From assembly GCF_040549465.1 (NCBI RefSeq), contig NZ_JBEPTL010000002.1, positions 172,941 to 236,940 on the forward strand: 64,000 bases of DNA, read 5' to 3'. This DNA comes from Lacisediminihabitans sp040549465. GTDB taxonomy: Bacteria > Actinomycetota > Actinomycetes > Actinomycetales > Microbacteriaceae. The notes under the pieces are model-generated. The model worked only from the letters and a program-made list of their open reading frames with translations. It was not told the origin of the DNA and ran no database searches. The translations under genes and the position numbers were made by a program. Below, piece after piece: positions 1 through 9,266 of the stretch. Each line of letters opens with the position of its first letter. Positions within the stretch are counted from its first letter, which is position 1.

Positions 1-2
1 CG

Positions 3-494
3 CGCTCCGCGGTGGTGGGTGGATTTGCTTCGCTGTCCTCGTTTGCCTCAGAAGGAGGGCCGCCCATCCCTTCCCGCGCACCCACGCCTGTGCCCGCAGA
101 GGCAAGCCGTCACCTCGTTTCGTCGCCTCCTGTGCCGACGGTCCCGCACACCAGAGTTGCCGTTCTGGTGAGTGATGACGGCAGGCGGTACGACGTGGAT
201 GGCGAGGCCCTCCTCGGTCGAAATCCCGAGTCGAAGCAGGGAGAACCTCCGTTGTCGCTCATCAGCATCGGCGATCCGTCGTTTTCGATTTCGAAGACCC
301 ATGCGGTGGTCGGAGTAGACGACAACGGTGTGTGGATCGAAGATCGGAACTCGAGCAACGGCACGTCCGTCGTCGGCGCCGACGGTGTCGAGGCAGAGGT
401 GCTTCCGGGTACACGCGCGCACGCGCCATGGGGGAGCAGCATCATGCTCGGACACAGAAGGTTCGACGTTAGAGAACGGGAGAACGAGCGATGA
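3..494 (+). CDS. FHA-domain protein, 5' end cut by window edge
   Basis: The frame is open to the window edge. The first in-frame start is a GTG at 12, so the N-terminus is probably missing. A Pro/Ala-rich linker of about 50 residues is followed by an FHA domain with the usual signature residues: GR in LLGRN, SKTH, and NSSNG. FHA domains bind phosphothreonine peptides. The stop overlaps the next start (ATGA), so translation is probably coupled to the secretion ATPase. In related loci such a domain is often the C-terminal part of a larger membrane component of type VII secretion; that placement is inference. Confidence 0.75.
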   Translation, partial: RSAVVGGFASLSSFASEGGPPIPSRAPTPVPAEASRHLVSSPPVPTVPHTRVAVLVSDDGRRYDVDGEALLGRNPESKQGEPPLSLISIGDPSFSISKTHAVVGVDDNGVWIEDRNSSNGTSVVGADGVEAEVLPGTRAHAPWGSSIMLGHRRFDVRERENER

Positions 495-3400
495 GGGTCA
501 AGCTCACACTGCGGCGCGAGTCAGGTGAGGGCGTAGATCTGGTTGTCACCACTGATGCCACGGCGACGGTCGGCAACGTGGCTCGTTCCATCCTCGAGAC
601 GGATCCCGCGGGTGGTCGTGCGGTGGATCCGTCCACGATTCTGACATTGCATGTCGCCCCACCCGGCGGCGCCAAACTTGTCCATCTCGATCCGGATACA
701 CCGCTGGGAGATGCGGCAATCGGATCGGGCTTCGACGTCGTTGTCGCCCCAGCCCCGGGGTATCCATCCGGCAGCGACGCAACTCCCGGTACAGCGGCTG
801 CCGTTCTCAGGGTGTTGTCAGGCCCCGATAGCGGTCGCGAGTTTCGCTTACCCCTCGGCAGCGGCACGATCGGGCGTGGGGCTGGTAACGCTGTCAAGCT
901 CAGCGACCCGCTTGTTTCCCAGAGTCACGCACGGATTGAAATCTCTGCCGACGGCATCGATGTCGTCGATCTGAACTCGGCGAATGGCATTCTCGTCGAC
1001 GGGGGTCTCGTGCCACGGCTGCGGCTTCCGAGCGGCCAGTCGGTGGTGCTTGGCGATAGTGAGGTGTCGATCGCACTTCTCGCCACGGCAGGCGACCGCG
1101 ATGACGGCATCATCGAGCGCGGCGGTGTTCTGCGTTTCAATCGTTCACCGAGGGTCGAATCGCGTTATCCGGGCAGGGAGTATCCGGTTCCGGAGATTCC
1201 GCTGGAGAAAGACCAGCAGCCTTTCAACTGGATTCTTATGGTTGCCCCTGTTCTGATGGGCGGTGTGATGTTCGCGATTTCGCGAAACCCGCTCTCGCTC
1301 GGTTTCATCGCCATGTCGCCGCTGATGGCGTTCGGCAACTGGTTCTCGCAGCGTTCGCGGGTCGGCAAGAAGGCGAAGATCGAGATCGAGAGGTTCGAGC
1401 TTCAACTTGAGGATCTCGGCGAGCAACTCGAGAAGGAGATTCCGCTGGAGCGTTCTGTGCGCCTGCTGGAGAGCCCTTCCGTCGCAGAGGTCTACTCCGA
1501 AGCCCTTCGGCTGGAACCCCGGTTGTGGACGCGACGGCCTGAGCACTGGAACTTTCTCGATCTGCGACTCGGGCTCGGCAGAATGCCGAGCCGCAACACG
1601 ATGACCGACGGCGACGCGAAGCGTGGCCTTCCGCTGTATGCCAAACGCGTTGACGAGCTGCGCGATCGAGTGGGTTTCATCGACGACGTTCCGGTCGTAG
1701 AGAATCCCTTCCTCTGCGGTGCGCTGGGTATTTCTGGCGAGCCGACGGCCGTCGCTGACGTCGCGCGAGCGATCGTCGTTCAGTATGCCGGCCTGCACTC
1801 GCCAGCGGAGGTCGCCTTCGGAGCGCTGTTGTCGCCATCCGTGGCTCATGAGTTCGACTGGCTCAAGTGGCTGCCACACACGTCATCCCCTCACAGCCCC
1901 ATTCAGGGAGTGCAACTCGCAGACAGCGCATCGACCGGTACCGCGCTGCTGAATGCACTCGAAGAAATCATCGAGCAGCGCCGCACTCAGCTCTCACGGA
2001 CGGAGACCGAGCGTGGCGCCGGTGACGAGGATGATGCGGCCTCCGCGCGCGGGGCCAAGGTCGGCGCTCAACAGACCGCCTCCTTCTTCGCGGGTGGCGG
2101 GGCTGCTCTTGTGCTGCTGATCGCCAACGATGCGCCGGTCGATCGACCACGCCTCGTGCAGATTGTGGAGGATGCCGCCGACGCGCTCGTCTTTCCGATC
2201 TGGATGGCTCCGGTCGCTGAGGCGCTCCCGGCGGCCTGTCGTACCTTCGTCGATGTCGCTCGCGGACTCGAGGCCGCCGACGTGCACTTTGTACGCCAGG
2301 GCACGATTGCAACCGACGTACGTGTGGAGGGCGTCTCTGCGGAATACGCACTCATGCTTGCTCGCCGGCTTGCGCCGGTAGTCGACGCGGGGGCGGTGGT
2401 CGCCGACTCGAGTGACCTTCCCCGCAGTGTGCCGCTGTTGAGTCTTCTGGGGTCCGACCTGTCCACAGAACCTCAGGCTGCGATTGATCGCTGGGTGCAG
2501 AACAAGTCGATCCACGACAGGAGCGGCCGTCCCCCGGTCGCTCGCAAGCGTGCAGGAACCCTGCGCGCGCTTGTCGGCCAATCCTCACCGGATGCGATGC
2601 ATCTCGATCTTCGAACGCAGGGTCCCCACGCGTTGGTTGGTGGCACGACGGGCTCAGGAAAGTCGGAGTTTCTCCAGGCGTGGGTGCTGGGAATGGCTGC
2701 GGAGTACAGTCCCGATCGAGTCACGTTCCTCTTTGTCGACTACAAAGGTGGCGCGGCTTTCGCCGAGTGTGTGAATCTGCCGCACTGTGTCGGGCTGGTC
2801 ACCGACCTGAGCCAACACCTGGTGCGCCGCGCCCTGACCAGTCTTCGTGCCGAACTCCACTATCGCGAGCACCTCTTCAACCGCAAGAAGGCCAAAGACC
2901 TGCTGGAGTTGGAGAAGCGCGGCGACCCGGAATGTCCTCCTGCTCTCATCCTGGTCATCGACGAGTTTGCGGCGCTGGCCGGTGAGGTACCGGAATTCGT
3001 CGATGGAGTCGTCGATATCGCCCAGCGCGGTCGTTCCCTCGGAATCCACCTCATCATGGCGACTCAGAGGCCTGCTGGTGTGATCAAAGACAACCTTCGA
3101 GCGAACACCAATCTTCGCATCGCCCTACGGATGGCCGACGAATCCGATTCCAAGGATGTTGTGGGCGATCCCGTCGCAGGCACATTCGATCCAGGAATTC
3201 CCGGTCGAGGAATCGCCAAGATGGGTCCGGGCCGACTCGTGCCGTTCCAATCCGGTTATGCCGGCGGCTGGTCGAGCGACGAACCGCGCGAGGCTCAGGT
3301 CAGCGTCGCCGAGCTGCGCTTCGGTTCGACGGTTCTCTGGGAGTCGGACTCGCTGCTGGACTCCGACAGCCAGGATGAAGATCTCGGTCCCAACGATCAG

Positions 3401-5011
3401 AAGCGCATCGTGCAGACCCTCATCCATGCGGGCGCGATCGCCAAGATCCCGGCGCCGCGACGACCATGGCTTGACGATCTTGCCACGACTGCCGACATCC
3501 TCGATATCGAGGCCGATGGCGAGTCGCGCATCGCGATAGGAATCGCGGACATTCCCGAGAGACAATTGCAGGCGCCGCTCTTTTACGAACCAGACCGCGA
3601 CGGGGCGATGCTCATCTATGGCACCAGTGGGTCGGGCAAATCCACCGCGCTGCGCTCGATCGCCATTTCTGCGGGACTGCGACCGGATCGAGGTGGGGTC
3701 GAGGTTTACGGCCTCGATTTCGGTTCGGGAGGCCTTCGCTCCATCGAATCACTCCCTCACGTCGGATCGATCGTCGCCGGCGACGATGCGGAGAGGTTGC
3801 AGCGACTGTTGCGAGACCTTCGGGGCATGCTCGACGACCGAGCCAAAAGGTTCAGCGAAGCAAACGCCGCCAACCTCAACGAATATCGCGAAATCAGTGG
3901 CCGGCCAGACGAGCCGCGCATTCTGTTGCTCATCGATGGGTTCGGCAACTTCAAACAGGAGTGGGACGCATCCTCGGCACGGTCTCCGTACTTCAACATC
4001 TTCATGCGAATCCTCGGCGAGGGCCGACCGCTCGGTGTGCACGCGATCGCCACCGCGGATCGGTATGGCGCCGTTCCGACGTCGGTGAGCGCGAACGTGA
4101 CCAAGCGGATTGTGCTACGAATGTCGGACGAGGGCTCATACGGCATACTCGGGGTACCGAAAGACATCCTGGGCGACCTCTCGGCGCCGGGACGTGGAAT
4201 CGTCGACGGATTCGAAACCCAGATCGCCGTGCTCGGCGGCACATCGAACGTGGCCCAGCAGTCCAGGGATGTGGATGCGCTCGCCGAACGTCTGCGCGCC
4301 GCCGGTGCACGCGATGTCGCAGCCGTCGGTTCGTTGCCCACCGAACTGACGCCGCAGGAACTGCCCGATTCGATCAATGGAATGCCGGTCATTGGCATGA
4401 GCGACGACGTTCTTGGCCCACGTGGATTCGAGCCCCTGGGTACCTTCGTGGTGACGGGACCCCCGCGCAGCGGTAAGACAAATGCGCTGCGCGCTGTGGT
4501 CAGTTCGATGCAGCGGTTCGATCCCGAGGTGAAAATGTTCCACTTCGGGGGAAGGCGTGCGCAGCTTCGCAATTACGTGAAGTGGACCGCCAGCGCAACC
4601 ACAGTCGATGATGCCCGCGCACTGGCCAAAGGGCTTGTGGAACTTGTGCCAGATGAATCCATACCGGGCAAGATTCTCATCGTTGTCGAGGGCGTCACTG
4701 ATTTTGCTGATTCCGATGCCGAACGCCCGCTCAAGGAGCTGTTCCAGGCAATCAACCGCAGTGAACATTTCCTCATCGGTGACGGCGACATTGCCGCCCT
4801 CGGATCCGGCTACGGTTTCATCGGCGACTTCAAGGCCGGTCGACGAGGGATTGCACTCAAGCCGGAAACCTACGATGGCGATTCGCTCTTCAAAGTTCCG
4901 TTTCCGCGGGTTCAGAGACACGAGTTCCCCGAGGGTCGTGGGATCTTTGTCGAGAACGGCCAGTTCGTCACTGTGCAGCTACCGCTCGTCGATGCCGAAC
5001 CAGGTGCCTGA
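491..5011 (+). CDS. Type VII secretion FHA/FtsK-SpoIIIE ATPase (EccC/EssC type)
   Basis: This 1506-aa membrane-anchored motor should drive export of WXG100-family substrates. Residues 1-85 look like a ubiquitin/FHA-like beta domain. A clear FHA domain follows at about 105-200 (IGRG, SQSHA, NSANG). Two membrane segments lie near 246-287. Three FtsK/SpoIIIE modules follow. Module 1 has Walker A GGTTGSGKS with Lys724 and Walker B ending D824-E825. Module 2 has GTSGSGKS (Lys1050), but its Walker B reads LLLIDG, with Gly at the Glu position. Module 3 has GPPRSGKT (Lys1329) and a VVEG strand. Only module 1 therefore looks catalytically complete, as is known for EccC/EssC proteins. The FHA-first layout is closer to EssC/YukB than to classical mycobacterial EccC. 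Confidence 0.93.
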   Translation: MRVKLTLRRESGEGVDLVVTTDATATVGNVARSILETDPAGGRAVDPSTILTLHVAPPGGAKLVHLDPDTPLGDAAIGSGFDVVVAPAPGYPSGSDATPGTAAAVLRVLSGPDSGREFRLPLGSGTIGRGAGNAVKLSDPLVSQSHARIEISADGIDVVDLNSANGILVDGGLVPRLRLPSGQSVVLGDSEVSIALLATAGDRDDGIIERGGVLRFNRSPRVESRYPGREYPVPEIPLEKDQQPFNWILMVAPVLMGGVMFAISRNPLSLGFIAMSPLMAFGNWFSQRSRVGKKAKIEIERFELQLEDLGEQLEKEIPLERSVRLLESPSVAEVYSEALRLEPRLWTRRPEHWNFLDLRLGLGRMPSRNTMTDGDAKRGLPLYAKRVDELRDRVGFIDDVPVVENPFLCGALGISGEPTAVADVARAIVVQYAGLHSPAEVAFGALLSPSVAHEFDWLKWLPHTSSPHSPIQGVQLADSASTGTALLNALEEIIEQRRTQLSRTETERGAGDEDDAASARGAKVGAQQTASFFAGGGAALVLLIANDAPVDRPRLVQIVEDAADALVFPIWMAPVAEALPAACRTFVDVARGLEAADVHFVRQGTIATDVRVEGVSAEYALMLARRLAPVVDAGAVVADSSDLPRSVPLLSLLGSDLSTEPQAAIDRWVQNKSIHDRSGRPPVARKRAGTLRALVGQSSPDAMHLDLRTQGPHALVGGTTGSGKSEFLQAWVLGMAAEYSPDRVTFLFVDYKGGAAFAECVNLPHCVGLVTDLSQHLVRRALTSLRAELHYREHLFNRKKAKDLLELEKRGDPECPPALILVIDEFAALAGEVPEFVDGVVDIAQRGRSLGIHLIMATQRPAGVIKDNLRANTNLRIALRMADESDSKDVVGDPVAGTFDPGIPGRGIAKMGPGRLVPFQSGYAGGWSSDEPREAQVSVAELRFGSTVLWESDSLLDSDSQDEDLGPNDQKRIVQTLIHAGAIAKIPAPRRPWLDDLATTADILDIEADGESRIAIGIADIPERQLQAPLFYEPDRDGAMLIYGTSGSGKSTALRSIAISAGLRPDRGGVEVYGLDFGSGGLRSIESLPHVGSIVAGDDAERLQRLLRDLRGMLDDRAKRFSEANAANLNEYREISGRPDEPRILLLIDGFGNFKQEWDASSARSPYFNIFMRILGEGRPLGVHAIATADRYGAVPTSVSANVTKRIVLRMSDEGSYGILGVPKDILGDLSAPGRGIVDGFETQIAVLGGTSNVAQQSRDVDALAERLRAAGARDVAAVGSLPTELTPQELPDSINGMPVIGMSDDVLGPRGFEPLGTFVVTGPPRSGKTNALRAVVSSMQRFDPEVKMFHFGGRRAQLRNYVKWTASATTVDDARALAKGLVELVPDESIPGKILIVVEGVTDFADSDAERPLKELFQAINRSEHFLIGDGDIAALGSGYGFIGDFKAGRRGIALKPETYDGDSLFKVPFPRVQRHEFPEGRGIFVENGQFVTVQLPLVDAEPGA

Positions 5012-5123
5012 TCGGGTGTTCGAATGGGTACCGCTGCCCATTGGTGGGCTGCACCGACTGCAATAGTGTTTATTGAACGAGGTCCGAAGCGAGGACCTGT
5101 CAGCAACGAGGGAAGGTCTGATC

Positions 5124-5411
5124 ATGGCAGATTTCAAGGCGACATATGGCGAGATGGACAGCATGGCGAACAAGCTGGGAGCGGGTCGCGAAGAGATCAG
5201 CGACACGCTGAAGCGACTCAAGCAGGATGTCGACACTCTGCTCGGAGACGACTTCAAGACCGAGCACGCTTCGGGCAGGTTCGGCGAGGGCTACACGGAA
5301 CTCACCACGGGCCTCGAGAGCGCGATCGACGGCATCAAAGAGATGGGCGATTCGCTCCGCAAGATGATGCAGGCGATCAAGGACACCGACGCATCGATGG
5401 CCGGTAGCTAG
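5124..5411 (+). CDS. WXG100/ESAT-6-like small secreted protein
   Basis: A 95-aa, almost fully helical, acidic protein directly downstream of the secretion ATPase, the typical place for a WXG100 substrate. The ATG at 5124 is preceded by GGAAGG at good distance; an in-frame start 51 bases upstream lacks a comparable site. The central turn that normally carries W-x-G reads LLGDDF, so the Trp is missing. The surrounding pattern (helix, turn, FGEGY, helix) still fits the fold. Such proteins form helical-hairpin dimers and are exported by the ATPase encoded upstream. Family placement rests on size, helical pattern and context. Confidence 0.8.
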   Translation: MADFKATYGEMDSMANKLGAGREEISDTLKRLKQDVDTLLGDDFKTEHASGRFGEGYTELTTGLESAIDGIKEMGDSLRKMMQAIKDTDASMAGS

Positions 5412-5424
5412 TCACACGCCACGA

Positions 5425-5454
5425 CGGGGGAGAACACGAGCGTGTTCTCCCCCG
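5425..5454 (+). terminator. Strong hairpin between the two WXG100-like genes
   Basis: Arms of 14 bases pair perfectly (C, five G, then AGAACACG against its complement) around a GAGC-like tip. There is no T run, so it is more likely an mRNA-stabilising or attenuating stem than a full intrinsic terminator. Its place suggests it sets a high level of the upstream WXG100 transcript relative to the downstream genes. Confidence 0.65.
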
Positions 5455-5511
5455 GCACTGCCTCAACCATCACAGTTGCGCGAATTTCGTTGCCGAGCGG
5501 AGGAACCAGTC

Positions 5512-5838
5512 ATGCCTGACGTCTACGTCAAGGTCGAGCATTTGAACGAGTTGAACGGATCGCTTAAGCAGATTCTCGTGGAATTCACCGATGCCGGAAA
5601 GCGCACCAGTGCGCTGCAGGACATGATCGGCAGGCCGGACGGCGAATCGAGTCTGCGCGACAAAACCCATGACTTCGAGGGCGGATGGGACGACCGTCGC
5701 AACGCGCTGGTTGAGAAGCTAACGAAAATCCAGTCGCGGGTCGAGGGCACGTGCAAGGGCTGGCAGGACTTCGATCTTAACGCGGCCAAGAGCTTGAAAG
5801 TAACAGAAGACGCCGGCAGCACACTGCCCAAGCGTTGA
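5512..5838 (+). CDS. Second WXG100/helical-hairpin-like small protein
   Basis: A 108-aa mostly helical protein. The ATG at 5512 has GCGGAGGA upstream. The middle carries GGWDDRR flanked by two helices, close to a W-x-G-like turn, and a second Trp occurs in KGWQDF. Size and position between the WXG100-like gene and the large helical protein suggest either a WXG100 heterodimer partner or a targeting chaperone for the next gene product, as is known for LXG-type type VII substrates. The exact role is inference. Confidence 0.65.
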   Translation: MPDVYVKVEHLNELNGSLKQILVEFTDAGKRTSALQDMIGRPDGESSLRDKTHDFEGGWDDRRNALVEKLTKIQSRVEGTCKGWQDFDLNAAKSLKVTEDAGSTLPKR

Positions 5839-5858
5839 CGACCCTGGGGTGACGAACA

Positions 5859-7196
5859 ATGAAGACGAATAAGGGTGGCCACACGGTCGCGGTCCTCGAG
5901 GGCAATGCGTCGGGGATAGTCCAACGCGGCACAGACATCGAGGATCTCGGCGAGCAGATGATCGGCGCGGCGGGACTGCTTCAGAAGATCGGGGATGGAG
6001 CTACCGAGGAAAAGGGTAGGTCGATTGAGAAGATTCGCGACGAGGTCGGCGACGCCTATAAGGACCTCAAACTCGCCGGTGAGCGCTACAAGCCGACCGG
6101 TACGGTTATGAAAACTTACGGTACCAAGCTCGACGCAGTTCAGACGGCGATGCGCAAGATCGTCGCGGACGCCGAGGATGCCGAGCGCAACTACAACAGC
6201 AAAAAACAGGCCGCAGCAGACGCGCAGTCGACCGTTGACGGTTCGACCGCTCCCAATCCCGCCGACGCAACCGCCGTTGCCAAAGATAAGACTCTCACTG
6301 AGACAGCCTCGACGGCCCACACCGACGCGTCAACCGCCGAAACCGCCCTTCATGATCAGTTCACGCTCTTCGACGCGCAATGGGACGTGTGGGATCGTGC
6401 GTACGAGGAGGCCCTGAAGGGAATCAACGACGCGACGGAGGGGAACGTTAGCGATGACTGGACCGACAACCTTGCTGGTTTCGTCGACATCGTGCTGAAA
6501 GTTCTCAGCTGGGTCGGGATCGCGCTTGCGGTGCTCGCTCTCATCGTCGGTGGTCCGATCATTGCGGCCATTGCGGCGATCGTGGCAGTCGTAGCCCTGA
6601 TCGGCACACTGTTCCTCTACTTCAAGGGACGCAAGGGTCTGGGAGACGTAGCTTGGGCCGTCGTCGGTGTTCTGCCCTTCGGGAAGCTTGGCAAGCTGTT
6701 TCAGTCGGGCAAGCGCATGGAGGGGCTGACCGGTTTCCTTAAGGGGCCGCTGAAGGAGATCACGACCCCTCTCAGCCGCATCAAATCGCTCAACGGTCTG
6801 GTCCTCGGTTCCTACAAAGCCGGGCGAGCCGGCGGCCTCGGTCGGCTGAGCTCTCTCGGTCACATGGGAAGCGTTTTCACCCGATTCTCGAACTTCGGCG
6901 GCGCGGGATTCGCTAACGTCTGGACTCGCATCGCGGGAGGTTCAAGTCGGGCCTATATGGTCGCCTTCTCGAAGGCCGTCGACGATTTTCCGGCGGCACG
7001 GCGCGCCATCCTCGATGGACAGCTTGCTGGAACCCCGCTGGCTAAGGTGGTGTCAGACGGTGGTCAGGCGCTCACCCGCATCGATCAGATATTCAACGTG
7101 GGTGAATACGCTGTCAAGAAGGGGCACACGGTGGAGACCAAGGTCGAGTCATTCGCCGGTTCGAGTTCCGTAGACGCGTGGCGCTCTCAGCTGTGA
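5859..7196 (+). CDS. Large helical protein with hydrophobic core; candidate type VII substrate
   Basis: A 445-aa protein. Residues 1-200 are helical and charged, with an Ala/Thr/Asp-rich stretch near 125-165, reminiscent of the N-terminal helical domains of LXG/WXG cargo proteins. Two adjacent strongly hydrophobic segments at about 210-262 are followed by a Gly-rich basic region (GKLGKLFQSGKR, GRAGGLGR). There is no Sec signal peptide and no catalytic motif that I recognise. Two small helical partners encoded just upstream fit a type VII cargo that could insert in membranes, but no toxin domain or immunity gene is proven. The following gene starts inside its last codons. Confidence 0.55.
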   Translation: MKTNKGGHTVAVLEGNASGIVQRGTDIEDLGEQMIGAAGLLQKIGDGATEEKGRSIEKIRDEVGDAYKDLKLAGERYKPTGTVMKTYGTKLDAVQTAMRKIVADAEDAERNYNSKKQAAADAQSTVDGSTAPNPADATAVAKDKTLTETASTAHTDASTAETALHDQFTLFDAQWDVWDRAYEEALKGINDATEGNVSDDWTDNLAGFVDIVLKVLSWVGIALAVLALIVGGPIIAAIAAIVAVVALIGTLFLYFKGRKGLGDVAWAVVGVLPFGKLGKLFQSGKRMEGLTGFLKGPLKEITTPLSRIKSLNGLVLGSYKAGRAGGLGRLSSLGHMGSVFTRFSNFGGAGFANVWTRIAGGSSRAYMVAFSKAVDDFPAARRAILDGQLAGTPLAKVVSDGGQALTRIDQIFNVGEYAVKKGHTVETKVESFAGSSSVDAWRSQL

Positions 7197-7795
7197 CCCG
7201 GGTGGAGACCCCTTCGGGGGTTCCATCGTTCCGACTGCTTCTGCCTCAAGGTTGGGAGGAGCTTCCCGCAACCAGGGAGTCGATTGCGCAGCTCACGGCG
7301 CTATCCAGTGCGGTGTTCAAATCGCAGCACCGCCCAGACCTCGATAGCGAATTCACGCGCATGATGGAACTGGCGACGCGACGGATGAAACAGGCCGGCG
7401 TCTTCGCTATCTACCTTCAGACCACTGTTCCTGAAGACGATGTGCTGCCGCTCTCCATGAGCGCCTCGATCGTCCGCGGGCGTTTGGGAGGAACCCTCGA
7501 CCGCGAAGTCAGCTCGCTGTTCCGCGACAGAGGCGCCGCCTTCCTCTCCGACAATCACCAGATCGTTCGCTGGACAGCCGACACAGTGCACGACGGAGAA
7601 TTCACGGGAACGTCATCGCGCGTCATCGACTATCTGATCCCGGTTCCTGGGGCAGGGCGACGCACTGCCCTCCAATTCACCACCACACTCGTACATCCAA
7701 CCGGGGACGACGAGGCCAGCGAACTCGTCGACCAGATGGCGCAGCTCAGCGACGTCATCGTGAGTACTTTTAGCTGGGAAGGGGCCCCGGCATGA
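7193..7795 (+). CDS. Unknown protein of type VII locus (possible LpqN/Mog1-like fold)
   Basis: About 200 aa, soluble, with no signal peptide or membrane segment. The GTG at 7193 overlaps the previous stop (GTGA); an alternative GTG lies at 7178. The opening pattern of a short strand followed by FRLLLPQGWEELP resembles the start of Mog1/PsbP-like domains seen in some actinobacterial secretion loci. That similarity is weak and made by eye. Coupling with both neighbours says it belongs to the same operon and may act as an accessory or immunity-like component. Confidence 0.55.
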   Translation: MTRVETPSGVPSFRLLLPQGWEELPATRESIAQLTALSSAVFKSQHRPDLDSEFTRMMELATRRMKQAGVFAIYLQTTVPEDDVLPLSMSASIVRGRLGGTLDREVSSLFRDRGAAFLSDNHQIVRWTADTVHDGEFTGTSSRVIDYLIPVPGAGRRTALQFTTTLVHPTGDDEASELVDQMAQLSDVIVSTFSWEGAPA

Positions 7796-8358
7796 GCTAT
7801 ACCATGCTCTATGACAGCTCCATCTGGCATCCGATACCCCGGGATTTTCCCACCGACGAATGGGCGTCAGCCGAGGCATGGGCCGATGGGTTCGTCGCAC
7901 TGTTCGAGGTCGACCTCGGGCCTCTCGCGTCAGACGGCAAGGCCGCGCTCCGCGAGTTCGCTTTCTCGGCGATAGCCGATCGTCAACCGGATGTCGCGGA
8001 GTCACTCGTCTTCTGCCCCCGGGTTCTTCCCGTGTTGGGAATTGTCAACGTGATGTTCCTCCAGGCGGCCCAGGATGACGAAGTCGATCTGACCGCACTC
8101 GCCGCCAGCGACCCCCGAGCCCAGTTGGAGCCCACTGTCGAACCATTCGAAACCACCGACCTCGGGGTCGGCGCTCGCGGTGCGGTGGTGATCGACTCGG
8201 CTGACGACCTCAGCGCGGCCGGTGCGTTCACCTACGCGTTTCAGCGCCACGATCAAGTGGTCTACGTGGCGGCTACGGCCGACCGGGTCACTGAAGCCAC
8301 GCTTATGCTGACCTTCGTCGACGACCTCGTACGAGGCATCAGCGTAGAGGCATTGTGA
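7792..8358 (+). CDS. Unknown acidic protein of type VII locus
   Basis: A 188-aa acidic soluble protein, coupled to both neighbours by 4-base overlaps (ATGA before, GTGA after). It opens with a Trp-rich segment (SSIWHPIPRDFP, DEWASAEAW) and ends with alternating strand/helix patterns comparable in size and composition to the preceding product, so the two may be distant paralogues. I recognise no motif or family. The operon position suggests a role in secretion or in neutralising a secreted product. Confidence 0.5.
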   Translation: MSYTMLYDSSIWHPIPRDFPTDEWASAEAWADGFVALFEVDLGPLASDGKAALREFAFSAIADRQPDVAESLVFCPRVLPVLGIVNVMFLQAAQDDEVDLTALAASDPRAQLEPTVEPFETTDLGVGARGAVVIDSADDLSAAGAFTYAFQRHDQVVYVAATADRVTEATLMLTFVDDLVRGISVEAL

Positions 8359-9266
8359 CGCAGCGCAATCGTGATCGAAATCCGCAGCAGGTACTCAGTG
8401 CCACAGACGTCACGGTAGCCCGGGCGAAGGAGATCAGTTCCATTTCCCGAGTACGAATCATCCGTTCGCTCGAAGATGCCGCCCTCGAAAGGCTCGACCC
8501 GCAGGTTTTGCGAGCCGTCACGGATGTGGATCGTCGTTTTGATCGTGAGCACGCCGAACTGAGCGGGGAATACGAGAGACGCTTCGACGCCATGGAACCC
8601 GATCCGGCTGGCCGTCCGGTTTCGGGAGCGGCAGACGTGTTCGGCATGCTGTTGGCCGTGATTGCTGTCGCGTTGGTGCTCGCGGGAGACAAATTCGGCT
8701 CGGCTGTGCCACTCGCCCCCGCGGCCGTCACGGCAACGGTGCTGATTGTCGTGGCCGCCTGTCTTCATGCGGCCGTGGCTCTGGGCAGGAGTCGCTCAGG
8801 CCGGGGTGCGTCACACGCCTGGTCGATGATTGTGGTGACTGCCGCGGCGGCATTAATCACCGCGGCGTGGCTCGTCGTGCGGTGGCAGCGCCAGTCTGAT
8901 CAAGAATTTGCCTACATTCTCGTTCTCGCCGCGGTCATTGTGGTCGGCGGACTCATCTGTCTCTTGGTGGCGGTCGGGGCGGGCAGGAATGCCGCCCGTC
9001 GCGCGCACGCTCTTCGTGCGGGAGCACTACGCAGAATTGATGAGACGGCTGATCTCGAATCAGCCTTGGAGATCGCGCGCACCAGGAGCCAGTCGGAGGC
9101 GCGAAGCTTTCTCGAACGGATGCCGGGGGAGCGTCGGCGCGAACTCGACGAGGCCATTCTTGCCGGGGTGCGCGAAATGCTCAAGAAAGAAGAGTACGGG
9201 CTCGAGTTCGTGCGACCTCTCCGCGAATCTCCTCGATTCGAACTGCGATACACCGAAAAGCTCTAG
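8355..9266 (+). CDS. Multi-pass membrane protein at end of type VII operon
   Basis: A 303-aa protein starting at a GTG that overlaps the previous stop. The first ~90 residues are charged and helical. About four hydrophobic segments follow in two pairs, roughly residues 93-140 and 155-215. The C-terminal ~80 residues are helical, charged and cytoplasm-like (MPGERRRELDEA). No known family is recognised. It could be the membrane component (EccB/EccD/EsaA-like in role, not in sequence) or an immunity protein for the large helical product. It is the last gene before the str-operon promoter. Confidence 0.5.
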   Translation: MTQRNRDRNPQQVLSATDVTVARAKEISSISRVRIIRSLEDAALERLDPQVLRAVTDVDRRFDREHAELSGEYERRFDAMEPDPAGRPVSGAADVFGMLLAVIAVALVLAGDKFGSAVPLAPAAVTATVLIVVAACLHAAVALGRSRSGRGASHAWSMIVVTAAAALITAAWLVVRWQRQSDQEFAYILVLAAVIVVGGLICLLVAVGAGRNAARRAHALRAGALRRIDETADLESALEIARTRSQSEARSFLERMPGERRRELDEAILAGVREMLKKEEYGLEFVRPLRESPRFELRYTEKL

